Positions 15,627 through 23,256 of a stretch of 32,414 bases of DNA are shown in pieces. Source of the DNA: Klebsiella pneumoniae (GTDB taxonomy: Bacteria; Myxococcota_A; UBA796; GCA-2862545). The stretch's first letter is position 1. Each line of letters begins with the position of its first letter. Below the pieces are notes generated by a model, which worked only from the letters and a program-made list of their open reading frames with translations, was not told the DNA's origin and did no database searches. The position numbers were made by a program, and so were the translations under genes. The stretch spans positions 1-32,414 of the forward strand of contig CAMASI010000056.1 in assembly GCA_945861065.1 (NCBI GenBank). The letters are read 5' to 3'.

Positions 15627-16151
15627 GTGTGGTTGTACCTCCTGGGATCCATCGCGCACGCTCAGAATGCCTGTGAAACGCCGCCTCCAGCTTTGACCGC
15701 CAGAACCGCCGTCGCGTGGGTTTCTCGGCAACAACGACGCGCAGGACTGCAGCGAACACTCGACGTCGTACAGGTTCGCGACCTCCGTCAATTTGCCGAA
15801 AGTGCAGACGTCAACGAGGCCAGAGTGTTGCAATGGCTCGGGCTGCGACGATCGAGCCGCCCGCCGCAACGGCCGTGGAAAGTCGTGATCTTCGATGCCG
15901 ATGCCGATTCCTTGTGCCACCCGCTGCTGGACAGTTCCGACACACAGGAACAAGCGTGCGCCGACCCCGGTCGGCTTCCCACAAAGCGCAATCCCGGCTG
16001 TGGCTGGCGGTTCGATTTCGCTACCGAGGGTCGCGGCGCCCCGGCCCTTCAAAGCGACTGGCGCAGTCTCGCCGTGGACGGGTTCTGCCTCGTGCCCCTG
16101 TCTCGCTTCCTCGAAGAAACCCGCGCGGACGCAGGCCCTCTAGAGCGGTGA
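15627..16151 (+). CDS. Putative exported protein of unknown function
   Basis: 174 aa from GTG 15627, one base after the NagZ stop. An ATG at 15567 in the same frame lies inside nagZ and is less likely. The N-terminus MWLYLLGSIAHAQNA is hydrophobic and ends in an AHA-like cleavage site, so export is likely although the signal is short. The mature part has five Cys and many charged residues (for example KVVIFDADADSLCHP, QSDWRSLAVDGFCLVPLSRFLEE). No family recognised. The stop codon lies inside the left arm of repeat element B, whose first bases encode the last residues. It is the last gene of the plus-strand operon. Confidence 0.55.
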   Translation: MWLYLLGSIAHAQNACETPPPALTARTAVAWVSRQQRRAGLQRTLDVVQVRDLRQFAESADVNEARVLQWLGLRRSSRPPQRPWKVVIFDADADSLCHPLLDSSDTQEQACADPGRLPTKRNPGCGWRFDFATEGRGAPALQSDWRSLAVDGFCLVPLSRFLEETRADAGPLER

Positions 16152-16264
16152 CCGAGCAGGTTGAGGGTAGGAGCGCCAGCGAGCACCGAACGGAGCGGGC
16201 TGCATCGCCCGTGACGGAGGAGCGGAGCCAGCGACACCCATCAACCTCCTCGGACGCCGCTCTA
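16141..16264. repeat. Dispersed repeat family 1, copy B: 124-bp inverted-repeat element
   Basis: The right arm (16221-16264) is the 44-bp family-1 core, with one base fewer than copies A and C. The left arm (16141-16164) is its inverse: it reads TAGAGCGG, then CCGAG, then AGGTTGA, and matches the inverted right end at 21 of 24 positions. The whole has the form of a small palindromic element of MITE or REP type with TAGAGCGG ends. The left end holds the last codons and stop of the plus-strand gene ending at 16151. The right end supplies the TAG (16262-16264) of the minus-strand 76-aa gene. No coding capacity. Confidence 0.75.
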
Positions 16265-16492
16265 GGCGTCGGCGGCAGGTAGGAACACGACGAGGTCTGC
16301 CCAGCCGGTGACGGCAACGCCGTCGCGCTCAAAGGGACGAACCTCGGCTGAGGCCAGCGCACTGCTGATCGCACCAAACACCGCCGGTCCGTTACCGACG
16401 ACGGCCACCCGCGACGGCTTGCCTTCTACAAGCGTCCGAAACGCGTGGGGCCCGCGCCAAGCGAAAATCCACAATCGTTGTTGAACTGGCAC
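16262..16492 (-). CDS. Small hypothetical protein (76 aa)
   Basis: GTG start at 16492 with a G-rich stretch upstream, and a TAG provided by the repeat element. The product has a compact alpha/beta look (RVAVVGNGPAVFGAISSALASAEVRPFERDGVAVTGWADLVVFLPA). VVGNGPAV resembles a nucleotide-loop turn, but the protein is too short to assign. It lies 72 bp behind the 60-aa membrane peptide on the same strand and could be the last member of the kinase/sigma unit. No signal peptide. Reality of the gene is likely but not certain. Confidence 0.5.
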   Translation of the reverse strand: MPVQQRLWIFAWRGPHAFRTLVEGKPSRVAVVGNGPAVFGAISSALASAEVRPFERDGVAVTGWADLVVFLPAADA

Positions 16493-16564
16493 GTCCCCAC
16501 CCTACACCGCATGTCGGCGCAAACGGCAACCGTTTCTCCACAACTTTGTGACAAACGTGCGACA

Positions 16565-16747
16565 CTAGGATCCCAGAACTGTGATCGCGCCCCAACCGAA
16601 CCACATCGCGGCCGCGATCGTGCCCGCCAACGGTTCCCAACGAGACGCCAACGTCTCCGGATTGAGGAACGCCCGTCGCGACCTGCGTCGGAGCCGTTCA
16701 GACTCGGCTTCGGTCGGCGAAACTGTAGCCGTTGATCGGAGCCTCAT
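16565..16747 (-). CDS. 60-aa single-pass membrane peptide behind the ECF sigma factor
   Basis: The ATG at 16747 overlaps the sigma-factor stop as ATGA, which supports a real, coupled gene. The N-terminal 40 residues are Arg/Glu-rich and soluble (TEAESERLRRRSRRAFLNPETLASRWEP). The C-terminus is one hydrophobic segment (LAGTIAAAMWFGWGAITVLGS). A short cytoplasmic part plus a membrane helix directly downstream of an ECF sigma gene is where anti-sigma factors are normally encoded, but this peptide is far shorter than known anti-sigma proteins and lacks a zinc-binding HxxxCxxC motif. A role in sigma control is inference. Confidence 0.6.
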   Translation of the reverse strand: MRLRSTATVSPTEAESERLRRRSRRAFLNPETLASRWEPLAGTIAAAMWFGWGAITVLGS

Positions 16748-17328
16748 GAATCCTCCAAAAGGTACTCGGCGAGCCGCTTCCTCGCCCGTGAGAGTCGTTG
16801 ACGCACCACCTCAGCGCCTAGGCCCGTCACCTGCTGGATCTCTGCAGGTTCCAAGCCTTCCATCCATGCGAGCAGCGCAATCTCCCTCTCGGAAGCGGGC
16901 ATGGACGCGAGAACCTGCTCGACGCCGTCGGCAACAGTGGCGCCGGCAAGCACGTCGCTCGGATCCGGCGGCCCGCCCCATCGGCGCCTTCCCCACTGCA
17001 GGAGACGGGTCCCATCGATGAACGCCCAACGATGGTGGCTGCGGCATCGGTTGCGCACCACAGTGAACAACCAGGATGTGACATGCGCATCCGACCTCAA
17101 GGTCGCACGTCTTAGGGACAATTGAAGAAAGCCCTCCTGCACGATCTCTTCCGCGACGGCACGTGATCCGGTCATCCGAGCGGCGAATACAAACAACCGC
17201 CCGTGAAGCGCGTTGAACACCGCTTCAAACGTCGCGACGTCCCCCGCCGCCAAGCCGACCACCCACGACGATGGACCCGATTCCATACCCAGCACACGCG
17301 CCAGCGTCGGATTCGTGACATCCGTCAC
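16744..17328 (-). CDS. ECF-family RNA polymerase sigma factor
   Basis: 194 aa from GTG 17328, chosen because it forms a GTGA overlap with the kinase stop. A TTG at 17343 and an ATG at 17286 are in frame, and the ATG would still keep all domains. Region 2 is ATFEAVFNALHGRLFVFAARMTGSRAVAEEIVQEGFLQL and region 2.4 includes HVTSWLFTVVRNRCRSHHR. Region 4 is SEREIALLAWMEGLEPAEIQQVTGLGAEVVRQRLSRARKRLAEYL, with a helix-turn-helix for the -35 element. Size and two-domain layout are those of ECF (group 4) sigma factors. It is translationally coupled to an upstream Ser/Thr kinase and a downstream 60-aa membrane peptide, so activity may be set by phosphorylation, the peptide, or both. Confidence 0.92.
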   Translation of the reverse strand: MTDVTNPTLARVLGMESGPSSWVVGLAAGDVATFEAVFNALHGRLFVFAARMTGSRAVAEEIVQEGFLQLSLRRATLRSDAHVTSWLFTVVRNRCRSHHRWAFIDGTRLLQWGRRRWGGPPDPSDVLAGATVADGVEQVLASMPASEREIALLAWMEGLEPAEIQQVTGLGAEVVRQRLSRARKRLAEYLLEDS

Positions 17329-18875
17329 CGCGGAAAAAGCCAACCCACCCGCGCCACGACGGGTCCTTCTGGAATCGCGCCCAAAACCACCCCCTCAATG
17401 GACCGTCGCACACAGTCTCCGGCCGCGCCGTCCACACCGAGAACGGTCGCAACTCCGTCCGCCGCAACCTGAACCGTCGCAAGCGTCACGCCGTCGGATC
17501 TGCAGGAGGCCAATCCCGCCGCACGCTCTGAAAGTTGGTCCTGAATCACCCCGCGCAGCCGGAGGTCGGCGCCCGCTTTCGCACCCAGCAACACCCTGGC
17601 GTCCGGTCCAGAGGGCCACAACATCACCCCCACGCCCACCAAGGCTGCGACGACGAGCAACGCCGAGGCGCCTCCGGCCGCAGCGGCACCGGCACCGGCG
17701 AGCGCGCACCCTGTGGCCGCGGGCGCAGTAGGCACCGGTTGGGGCGTCGCCGTGCGCAGCGGCCGCTCGATCGGCCTCGGTGCCACGAGTACGGGTGACG
17801 GAGCCGGAGGACGAGGCGCGGAAATGTCTCGGCGCTGAGTTCCCTCGTGTGTCAACTCCAGCGTTCCCGATTCTGACGGCGCAAGCGGCGCCTCCAGCAT
17901 TCTTCGAAGCCGCTGCAATATCTGCTGAATCGTCCACCGATCTTCGGGTTTGGCTGCCAGCATTTTGCCGAACAGCTCGCCGAGAGCCGCGGCCTCAGCC
18001 GGCGTGGCCTGGATGACCGATGGATCGAGCCGCACCGGCAAAGCCGCGAGCCAAATCTCGTAGCAACCCTCTACGTCGGTTCGTTCGGTAAAGGTGACGG
18101 GTGCCCGACCGTGCAGGAGGTACCAAAGCACCGCCCCCGCAGCGAAAACATCCGTGGCCGACGTCGCCGCCTGCCCTTCGAATTGCTCGGGCGCAGCGTA
18201 CTCGGGGGTCCCCACAAACGTCCCCGTCCGCGTCAACTTGCTAAAATCCCCGCCGGACACCTTCGCAATTCCGAAATCCGTCACCCGCACATGCGGCACC
18301 AAACCCTCGCCGAGCCGCTCCCGCAGCAGCACGTTGTCTGGCTTGAGGTCACGGTGCACGACGCCACGCTGGTGCGCGACATCCAGCGCCGCAAGCACCT
18401 GCCGAAGGATGCCCGCGGCGACAAACGCGGTCACGGGACCCTTCTCCTCCACGAAAGAACCCAGGCTCCCACCCTGCTCAAACAGGGTGACGAGGTACGG
18501 TTCCTGGCCTGCACGTTGCACAAATCCGCGACAACTCACAATGTGTTCGTGATCGAGATCCTGAAGAATCTGAAATTCCGTCGCGAGCCGACGCAAATAC
18601 GGACCCGACGCCCGCGCCGCGTACAGCACCTTCACTGCGAGGTCGGGCGGCACCGAAAGGCCGTTCCCATCGATCGCCCTCGCAAGGTACGTCAGACCGG
18701 CTCCTCCTACGGCTAGCGGCCGGACGATTCGGTAATGGCGGTCAAGCTCGTCGTCCGTACCAAGAACCAGGCCCCAGCCGGCAGCAGGCCGTTTGCTGCC
18801 ACAGCCAAGGTTGGGACACCCCGTAGCGTCATCCGCGAAGGTCGAGAGGCACCGGGCACAGTAGCGACTCGCCAT
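17325..18875 (-). CDS. Membrane Ser/Thr protein kinase with zinc ribbon and periplasmic C-terminal domain
   Basis: 516 aa, ATG 18875. The N-terminus has a zinc-ribbon-like set C6-ARC9 and C20-PNLGC25. The Hanks-type kinase domain covers about 50-325: Gly-rich VGGAGLTYLA, AVK with K82, E100, HRDLKPDN (D176), DFGIAK (D200) and GTPEYAAPE. Residues 330-390 are a Pro-rich linker. A membrane segment lies at about 403-420 (ASALLVVAALVGVGVMLW). The last 95 residues would be periplasmic; C458 and C488 and the alternating strands (TLATVQVAADGVATVLGVDGAAGDC) resemble the AgmX/PglI C-terminal type of domain. All catalytic residues are present. It heads a coupled unit with the ECF sigma gene and follows a beta-barrel gene by 66 bp. 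It may read an envelope signal. Confidence 0.9.
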   Translation of the reverse strand: MASRYCARCLSTFADDATGCPNLGCGSKRPAAGWGLVLGTDDELDRHYRIVRPLAVGGAGLTYLARAIDGNGLSVPPDLAVKVLYAARASGPYLRRLATEFQILQDLDHEHIVSCRGFVQRAGQEPYLVTLFEQGGSLGSFVEEKGPVTAFVAAGILRQVLAALDVAHQRGVVHRDLKPDNVLLRERLGEGLVPHVRVTDFGIAKVSGGDFSKLTRTGTFVGTPEYAAPEQFEGQAATSATDVFAAGAVLWYLLHGRAPVTFTERTDVEGCYEIWLAALPVRLDPSVIQATPAEAAALGELFGKMLAAKPEDRWTIQQILQRLRRMLEAPLAPSESGTLELTHEGTQRRDISAPRPPAPSPVLVAPRPIERPLRTATPQPVPTAPAATGCALAGAGAAAAGGASALLVVAALVGVGVMLWPSGPDARVLLGAKAGADLRLRGVIQDQLSERAAGLASCRSDGVTLATVQVAADGVATVLGVDGAAGDCVRRSIEGVVLGAIPEGPVVARVGWLFPR

Positions 18876-18941
18876 GACGCTGGACGTACGCCGCCTGAGG
18901 GGCTCCGTCGAGCCGCAGCGCTGCAGTCACTCGCGGAGCCG

Positions 18942-19841
18942 CTACTCGGGCTCGGGCACGTGGAAATCCACCAACAGCATCGCGCGTGGAACGAGGTCGC
19001 CGCCGTCTACAATGCCCATGTCCAATTCAATGGCCGCATGGAACCAGTCTGTCGGGTCCACCCGACCCGCTATCGACGCGACAAATGGATCAAGCTCGAC
19101 GCCGAGCGCCTCTTCGACGGACTCGGGCGCTGGCTGAGCGTCGAGCCGAACCGCTGCCCCCCAGGTGGACTCAGGCCAGAGATTGGCCACGACCTGTCCC
19201 CCAAAGAACAGATCCGAGCCAACGACGCCCGCGTCGACCTCAAACGTCAGCCACAACTGATCGGCAGGGTACACCTCGTTGGCGCTGAACAAGGCCGCAT
19301 ACCGAAGATCGGGCAGAACATGCACCCCCGACCAGGTTCCAAACGTGTCTTGCTCCGTCGCGACGCCTGCGCCCGCGGCGAGAACGCCCCAAGCAAGGTC
19401 ATGCCCAACGTAGGAGAAGAACTCGGTGCCATCCTCCAACACAATTCCAGGCTCCACGCCGATGTTCTGCCCGATCTGCAATTCCCAGCCCTGCGAAAAG
19501 CCCGGCAGGTAATTGTCGCGCTCGTCCCATTCCTGAATGCCGACGTTGGGGTTGTTCACACCGCCCCGGACACGAAACCTGTCTTGGCCGATCTGAAGCT
19601 GGGCGACCTCGGGTGGCAATGGATAGGCAGGCCCTTCCCCGGGTGCAGCCGGGTCGAAATGCACGTCGAGGTCAAGGCGAACAGACCAACTGTCTGCGTC
19701 CAACCGAGCATTTAGCTCCAGCTGGGAGGAAGGGTACGCTAGGACACCTTCGGAGTCGGCGGTGACGCCACTCGTGACCCCCGCACCCACCCAAGAACTC
19801 GGCTCCTCCGCACTCGCCCAGCTGGCAAGACACAACCACAT
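18942..19841 (-). CDS. Putative outer-membrane beta-barrel protein
   Basis: 299 aa, ATG 19841 with GGAG upstream. An in-frame stop lies 24 bp further upstream, so no longer start exists. The N-terminus MWLCLASWASA is hydrophobic and ends in ASA-E, like a signal peptide cleavage site, but is unusually short and has no positive charge. The rest is acidic with alternating strands and many Trp/Phe/Tyr (QLELNARLDADSWSVRLDLDVHF, DLFFGGQVVANLWPESTWGAAVRLDA, PTDWFHAAIELDMGIVDGG), ending in VDFHVPEPE. This is typical of a small porin-like barrel. It is the first gene of the minus-strand unit that continues with the kinase and sigma factor. Confidence 0.6.
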   Translation of the reverse strand: MWLCLASWASAEEPSSWVGAGVTSGVTADSEGVLAYPSSQLELNARLDADSWSVRLDLDVHFDPAAPGEGPAYPLPPEVAQLQIGQDRFRVRGGVNNPNVGIQEWDERDNYLPGFSQGWELQIGQNIGVEPGIVLEDGTEFFSYVGHDLAWGVLAAGAGVATEQDTFGTWSGVHVLPDLRYAALFSANEVYPADQLWLTFEVDAGVVGSDLFFGGQVVANLWPESTWGAAVRLDAQPAPESVEEALGVELDPFVASIAGRVDPTDWFHAAIELDMGIVDGGDLVPRAMLLVDFHVPEPE

Positions 19842-19894
19842 GGCAACTCCGGCTGAGGGACCTTAGCACCTCCGCTCTCGATTGTGAGCCTGTA

Positions 19895-20674
19895 GTGTTT
19901 GAAGACCTCGGTTTGGACGAAAGCCCGAAGACGCGAGCGGCGGCGAGCCGTTTTTCCGTCAGCTCGGACACGGACGAAGTCTTCACGCTCGCGTTCAAGG
20001 TGCTCGACGAGTACTTTGGTCCAAAGCGCGAAATGGAACAGTTGTCCGCACTGGTGGCGTGGCGCGCCGAGCCGTTTCGCTCCACGCCGATGCCGGGTGT
20101 CGTCGCGCGCTACCATGTGGCCCTGGCCCGAGACGAACACGGCGAAATCGCAGGGGCTCGCGACGCACTCATCGCCTACGACCCGGCCCAGGGGGACGCC
20201 GTCGCCCTCTTGTCGCACGCACGCGTGCTGCCAGACTACCGCGGATCCGGCCTCGCCGGCTTGCTACGGGCGATCGTCACGCCATGGGCGCACGAAGACG
20301 CCGCGACGTTGGGCTATCGGCCAACCGACGTCGTGCTTGTTTCCGAGATGGAATTCCTCAACCCGAACGACCCCGACAGCATTCGGCGCCTCGCAGCCTA
20401 CAACCGCGCTGGCTTTCGCGCTTTGGATCCGCGCCGGCTCCGGTACCTGCAACCGGACTTCCGCGTACGTCCGGGTGCCCCATGGGTGGCCGTTCCACTG
20501 CAATTCTGCGTGCGACCGACCCAGGCTTTCTGGCCCGCGAGTCGCGTCCGACGCGTCTGGAGCCTGATCAACGCTATCCACGGGGCCTATGTCTCGGCGG
20601 CGCAATTGACGGATCTTCAATCGCGCTCGGTCGACCGGCTAGGCGACGAGGACGTGCACCTGCTTCCGATCTGA
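19895..20674 (+). CDS. GNAT-like acetyltransferase, paralogue 1
   Basis: 259 aa from GTG 19895. The GNAT core is visible: ARYHVALARDEHGEIAGARDALIAYD as strands 2-4, then VLPDYRGSGLAGLLRA (111-126), which carries the acetyl-CoA-binding R/Q-x-x-G-x-G/A loop. EMEF (151-154), YNRAGFRALDPRRLRYLQPDFR (169-190) and the C-terminal VHLLPI recur in the paralogue at 23257-24375 (EMEFF, YGRGGFDVIDPRHFAYLQPDFR, VDLLPL). Substrate is unknown. It is divergent from the beta-barrel gene at 19841 and converges, with a 5-bp gap, on the esterase. N-acylation of an amine or amino compound would fit the neighbouring transaminase and amine oxidase, but this is inference. Confidence 0.7.
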   Translation: MFEDLGLDESPKTRAAASRFSVSSDTDEVFTLAFKVLDEYFGPKREMEQLSALVAWRAEPFRSTPMPGVVARYHVALARDEHGEIAGARDALIAYDPAQGDAVALLSHARVLPDYRGSGLAGLLRAIVTPWAHEDAATLGYRPTDVVLVSEMEFLNPNDPDSIRRLAAYNRAGFRALDPRRLRYLQPDFRVRPGAPWVAVPLQFCVRPTQAFWPASRVRRVWSLINAIHGAYVSAAQLTDLQSRSVDRLGDEDVHLLPI

Positions 20675-20679
20675 ACTCG

Positions 20680-21807
20680 TCAGGGTAAACCCGCGGTTTC
20701 TCGCCAGAACCCGACGATTTCCTGCGTCGCGTTGATGTCGCGGCACACGTCTGCGCCATCGCCGGCCAAGACCCCACCCGGCCAAGCGTGCCCACCGCCT
20801 TCGATCTTGAAGAATCGGACATGGGAGCCGGAATCACAGGCGTTGAAGTCCCACTGCGCAACACGGGTCTTATCGGCCGGTGAATCTGTCCTCGCAGTCA
20901 CGGTTCGTTTCGTGCGGTCGCAGCCATACCGATTCACGAAGAACTGAAGGGTGTCCTCGGCGCTCAACGCCCTTCCAGGTGTGGCCGCCCAACCCGCATT
21001 GTGATCTTGCGTTCCCATGAAGTACACAAATTGGGCCCCCGCTTTCGCCGGATCGCATTGGTCACGCACCGTTTCCTGGAGTTTGTGCGACACCGTTGCA
21101 AATCCCTTGAATAGTGCCGGCGCCTCGCACATCAGTTGGTACACGAATATCGCTCCGGCGGAGTAACCCGTCACATAAACAGACGATTTGTTCCCGCCAA
21201 AATCCGCCGCCACTGCGTCGATCAACTTGCGAATCACGTCAATGTTCGAGTGGTCGTTGCCTTCCTCGAAGAGCCACGCGCCGCGATCGGGCACCCGCCG
21301 CTGTCCATTCGGAAAGACCAATACGTAGCCCTTGTCAAAGTAGCTTTTCCAGTTGGGCGCAATCGACCTGGCGTCGCTGTCAAAACCGCCATGCAGCACG
21401 ATAATTATCGGCAACTTGTCCGTAGCTCCCTTAGGCCGATGAATGAATGCGGAACGCTCCTCCCCGTAGCCATCCTTGCCTAAGCCGATCAGCGTACACC
21501 CGTCGATCTGCCCGACGCGTCCTGACGCAGGAGGCGGCGACCCAGACGGCGGACCCTCCTCTCCGGCGTCTGGCGGCGTGCCACCCTCAGGGGCGCTCCC
21601 TTGGGGCGCGCTACCCCCTTTCCGTTTCCCGTCGTCTGGCGAGCCGTCGTCACCTTCGGCGGGCGTGCCTGCGCCGTCACCTGGGGAGCCAGACCCGTCA
21701 CGTGACGACCCGGGCCCAGCGCCAATCGCCTCGCCAACGCGTTCCTGGACGTCGCGCCGCCATCCTTCACGGCAGCCAAGCACCGCCAGCAACCACAAAA
21801 ATCGCAT
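20680..21807 (-). CDS. Lipoprotein esterase of the PHB-depolymerase/LpqC type
   Basis: 375 aa, start at 21807. MRFLWLLAVLGC is a short lipoprotein signal with Cys12 (VLGC lipobox). Residues 20-97 are a Gly/Pro/Asp/Ser-rich disordered spacer. From about 100 on comes an alpha/beta hydrolase of the extracellular poly(3-hydroxybutyrate) depolymerase/feruloyl esterase group: oxyanion LHGGFDSDA, nucleophile S216 in GYSAGA, D268 in GTQDHNA, H340 in GGGHAWPGG. Several Cys (C104, C227, C251, C296, C324, C355) may form disulfides. A surface-anchored esterase acting on polyester, feruloyl or similar substrates is likely; the exact substrate is not visible. It would need Lgt and LspA, both encoded in this window. 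It is divergent from the transaminase gene. Confidence 0.85.
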   Translation of the reverse strand: MRFLWLLAVLGCREGWRRDVQERVGEAIGAGPGSSRDGSGSPGDGAGTPAEGDDGSPDDGKRKGGSAPQGSAPEGGTPPDAGEEGPPSGSPPPASGRVGQIDGCTLIGLGKDGYGEERSAFIHRPKGATDKLPIIIVLHGGFDSDARSIAPNWKSYFDKGYVLVFPNGQRRVPDRGAWLFEEGNDHSNIDVIRKLIDAVAADFGGNKSSVYVTGYSAGAIFVYQLMCEAPALFKGFATVSHKLQETVRDQCDPAKAGAQFVYFMGTQDHNAGWAATPGRALSAEDTLQFFVNRYGCDRTKRTVTARTDSPADKTRVAQWDFNACDSGSHVRFFKIEGGGHAWPGGVLAGDGADVCRDINATQEIVGFWRETAGLP

Positions 21808-21876
21808 CGTCCCTCCCGGGTGGACCCTACACCACCGGGCCGCTAGGCGGTACTACAAAGCAACTCCGAGGCAGGG

Positions 21877-23256
21877 ATGACCGAACTCAACGAACCCAGA
21901 AATGCGCGCACCGCCGGCCCCATACCCGGACCCCAGTCGGAGGCGTTGCGGCGTCTCCACGGCGCCGTCATGGATGCGCGCACCATTCACGTGTACGCCG
22001 ACGCGCAACGTTGCGTCGGCAATTACCTCGTCGACGTCGACGGCAACGTACTCTTAGACGTGTACGCGCATATCGCTTGCCTCGCGCTCGGCTACAACCA
22101 TCCAGAGCTGCTGGCGGCGTGCCATTCAGGTCGGTTCGATTGGGCCTTGGGTTTCCGCCCGGCCTTGGGGGTCGCGCCCCCGGCGGAATGGGTCACCGAG
22201 GTTGTCCCTGCACTGGCCAGGGTGGCGCCAATCGGTCTTCCAAGAGTTCTCACGGTGGGATCCGGTGCGGAAGCCGTAGAGAACGCCCTCAAACTCGCAT
22301 TCGCGTGGAAGTTGAGACGGCGACGCGGGGGCCCTGCGAGCCCAGCAGACGCGTTGGCGGCGATGAACAACGCACAACCTGGCGTCAACGACCTCATCGC
22401 TGTGTCATTTGACGGCGGATTTCACGGCCGAACCCTCGGTTCGCTGTCGCTGACCCGCAGCAAAGCCGTCCACAAAACTGACTTTCCCGCGTTCGCTTGG
22501 CCTTCCGTACCCTTCCCGTTCCTCCAGTTTCCGTTGGAAGAGCACCGGGTAGCCAACGACCGACGGGAAGCGCAGGCGCTGGAGGCTGTGGCGCGGTTGT
22601 TGTCGGTCGGGAATGTCGCGGCGGTCTTCATCGAGCCCATTCAAGGCGAAGGCGGCGACCGGCACGCGAGTCCTTCGTTCTTCCAAACGCTTCGTACACT
22701 TTGTTCCCGTCACGAATCGCTGTTCGTCGCAGACGAGGTGCAAACAGGTTGCGGCGCCACCGGCACGTTCTGGGCGCACGAGGCCTGGGGACCGGAAACA
22801 CGACCCGATATCGTCACTTTTTCCAAGAAAATGGGACTCGGTGGCCTGTACTTTCAGGAGGACCTTCAGACCGAACCCTGGAGAATCTTTCAGACATTCC
22901 TAGGAGACCCTTTGCGAGGCGCACAACTCGCGCTGACGCTACAGGTCATGGAACGCGACGGACTTGTAGAACACACGCGGCGAACGGGATTGGCCCTCGT
23001 GGCTGGTCTGCAGAACCTGGCCGTACAGCGGCCCGACGTCTTTGACCAAGCGCGCGGCGCAGGCACCTTCGCGGCCATCGATGTACGCGACGCTTCGACC
23101 CGAGACGCGCTCATCCACGGCGCACGCCAGCGCGGCCTGGAAATCGGAGGCTGCGGCGATAGCACCCTCCGCTTCCGCCCGGCCCTCATTTTTGCCGAGC
23201 GGCATGTCCAAGAGACGCTGTCGATTTTGTTTGCCACCGCGGGCTCACTTCCCTGA
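21877..23256 (+). CDS. 4-aminobutyrate aminotransferase, eukaryotic (ABAT) type
   Basis: 459 aa, ATG 21877 with GAGG and GGG upstream. It is a class III PLP aminotransferase that follows mammalian GABA transaminase closely over its full length: GNYLVDVDGN, GYNHPELL, APPAEWV, DGGFHGRTLGSLSLTRSKAVHK, WPSVPFPFLQFPLEEH, VFIEPIQGEGGDRHAS, FVADEVQTGCG (D286), FWAHEAWG, TFSKKM (K317/K318, Schiff base), GAGTFAAIDV, IGGCGDSTLRFRPAL. Expected reaction: GABA + 2-oxoglutarate to succinate semialdehyde + glutamate; lysine 6-aminotransferases are related alternatives. The CGSC pair that carries a [2Fe-2S] cluster in the mammalian enzyme is replaced by VGSGAEAVEN, so no cluster is expected. Its TGA directly abuts the stop of the convergent GNAT gene. 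Confidence 0.85.
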   Translation: MTELNEPRNARTAGPIPGPQSEALRRLHGAVMDARTIHVYADAQRCVGNYLVDVDGNVLLDVYAHIACLALGYNHPELLAACHSGRFDWALGFRPALGVAPPAEWVTEVVPALARVAPIGLPRVLTVGSGAEAVENALKLAFAWKLRRRRGGPASPADALAAMNNAQPGVNDLIAVSFDGGFHGRTLGSLSLTRSKAVHKTDFPAFAWPSVPFPFLQFPLEEHRVANDRREAQALEAVARLLSVGNVAAVFIEPIQGEGGDRHASPSFFQTLRTLCSRHESLFVADEVQTGCGATGTFWAHEAWGPETRPDIVTFSKKMGLGGLYFQEDLQTEPWRIFQTFLGDPLRGAQLALTLQVMERDGLVEHTRRTGLALVAGLQNLAVQRPDVFDQARGAGTFAAIDVRDASTRDALIHGARQRGLEIGGCGDSTLRFRPALIFAERHVQETLSILFATAGSLP

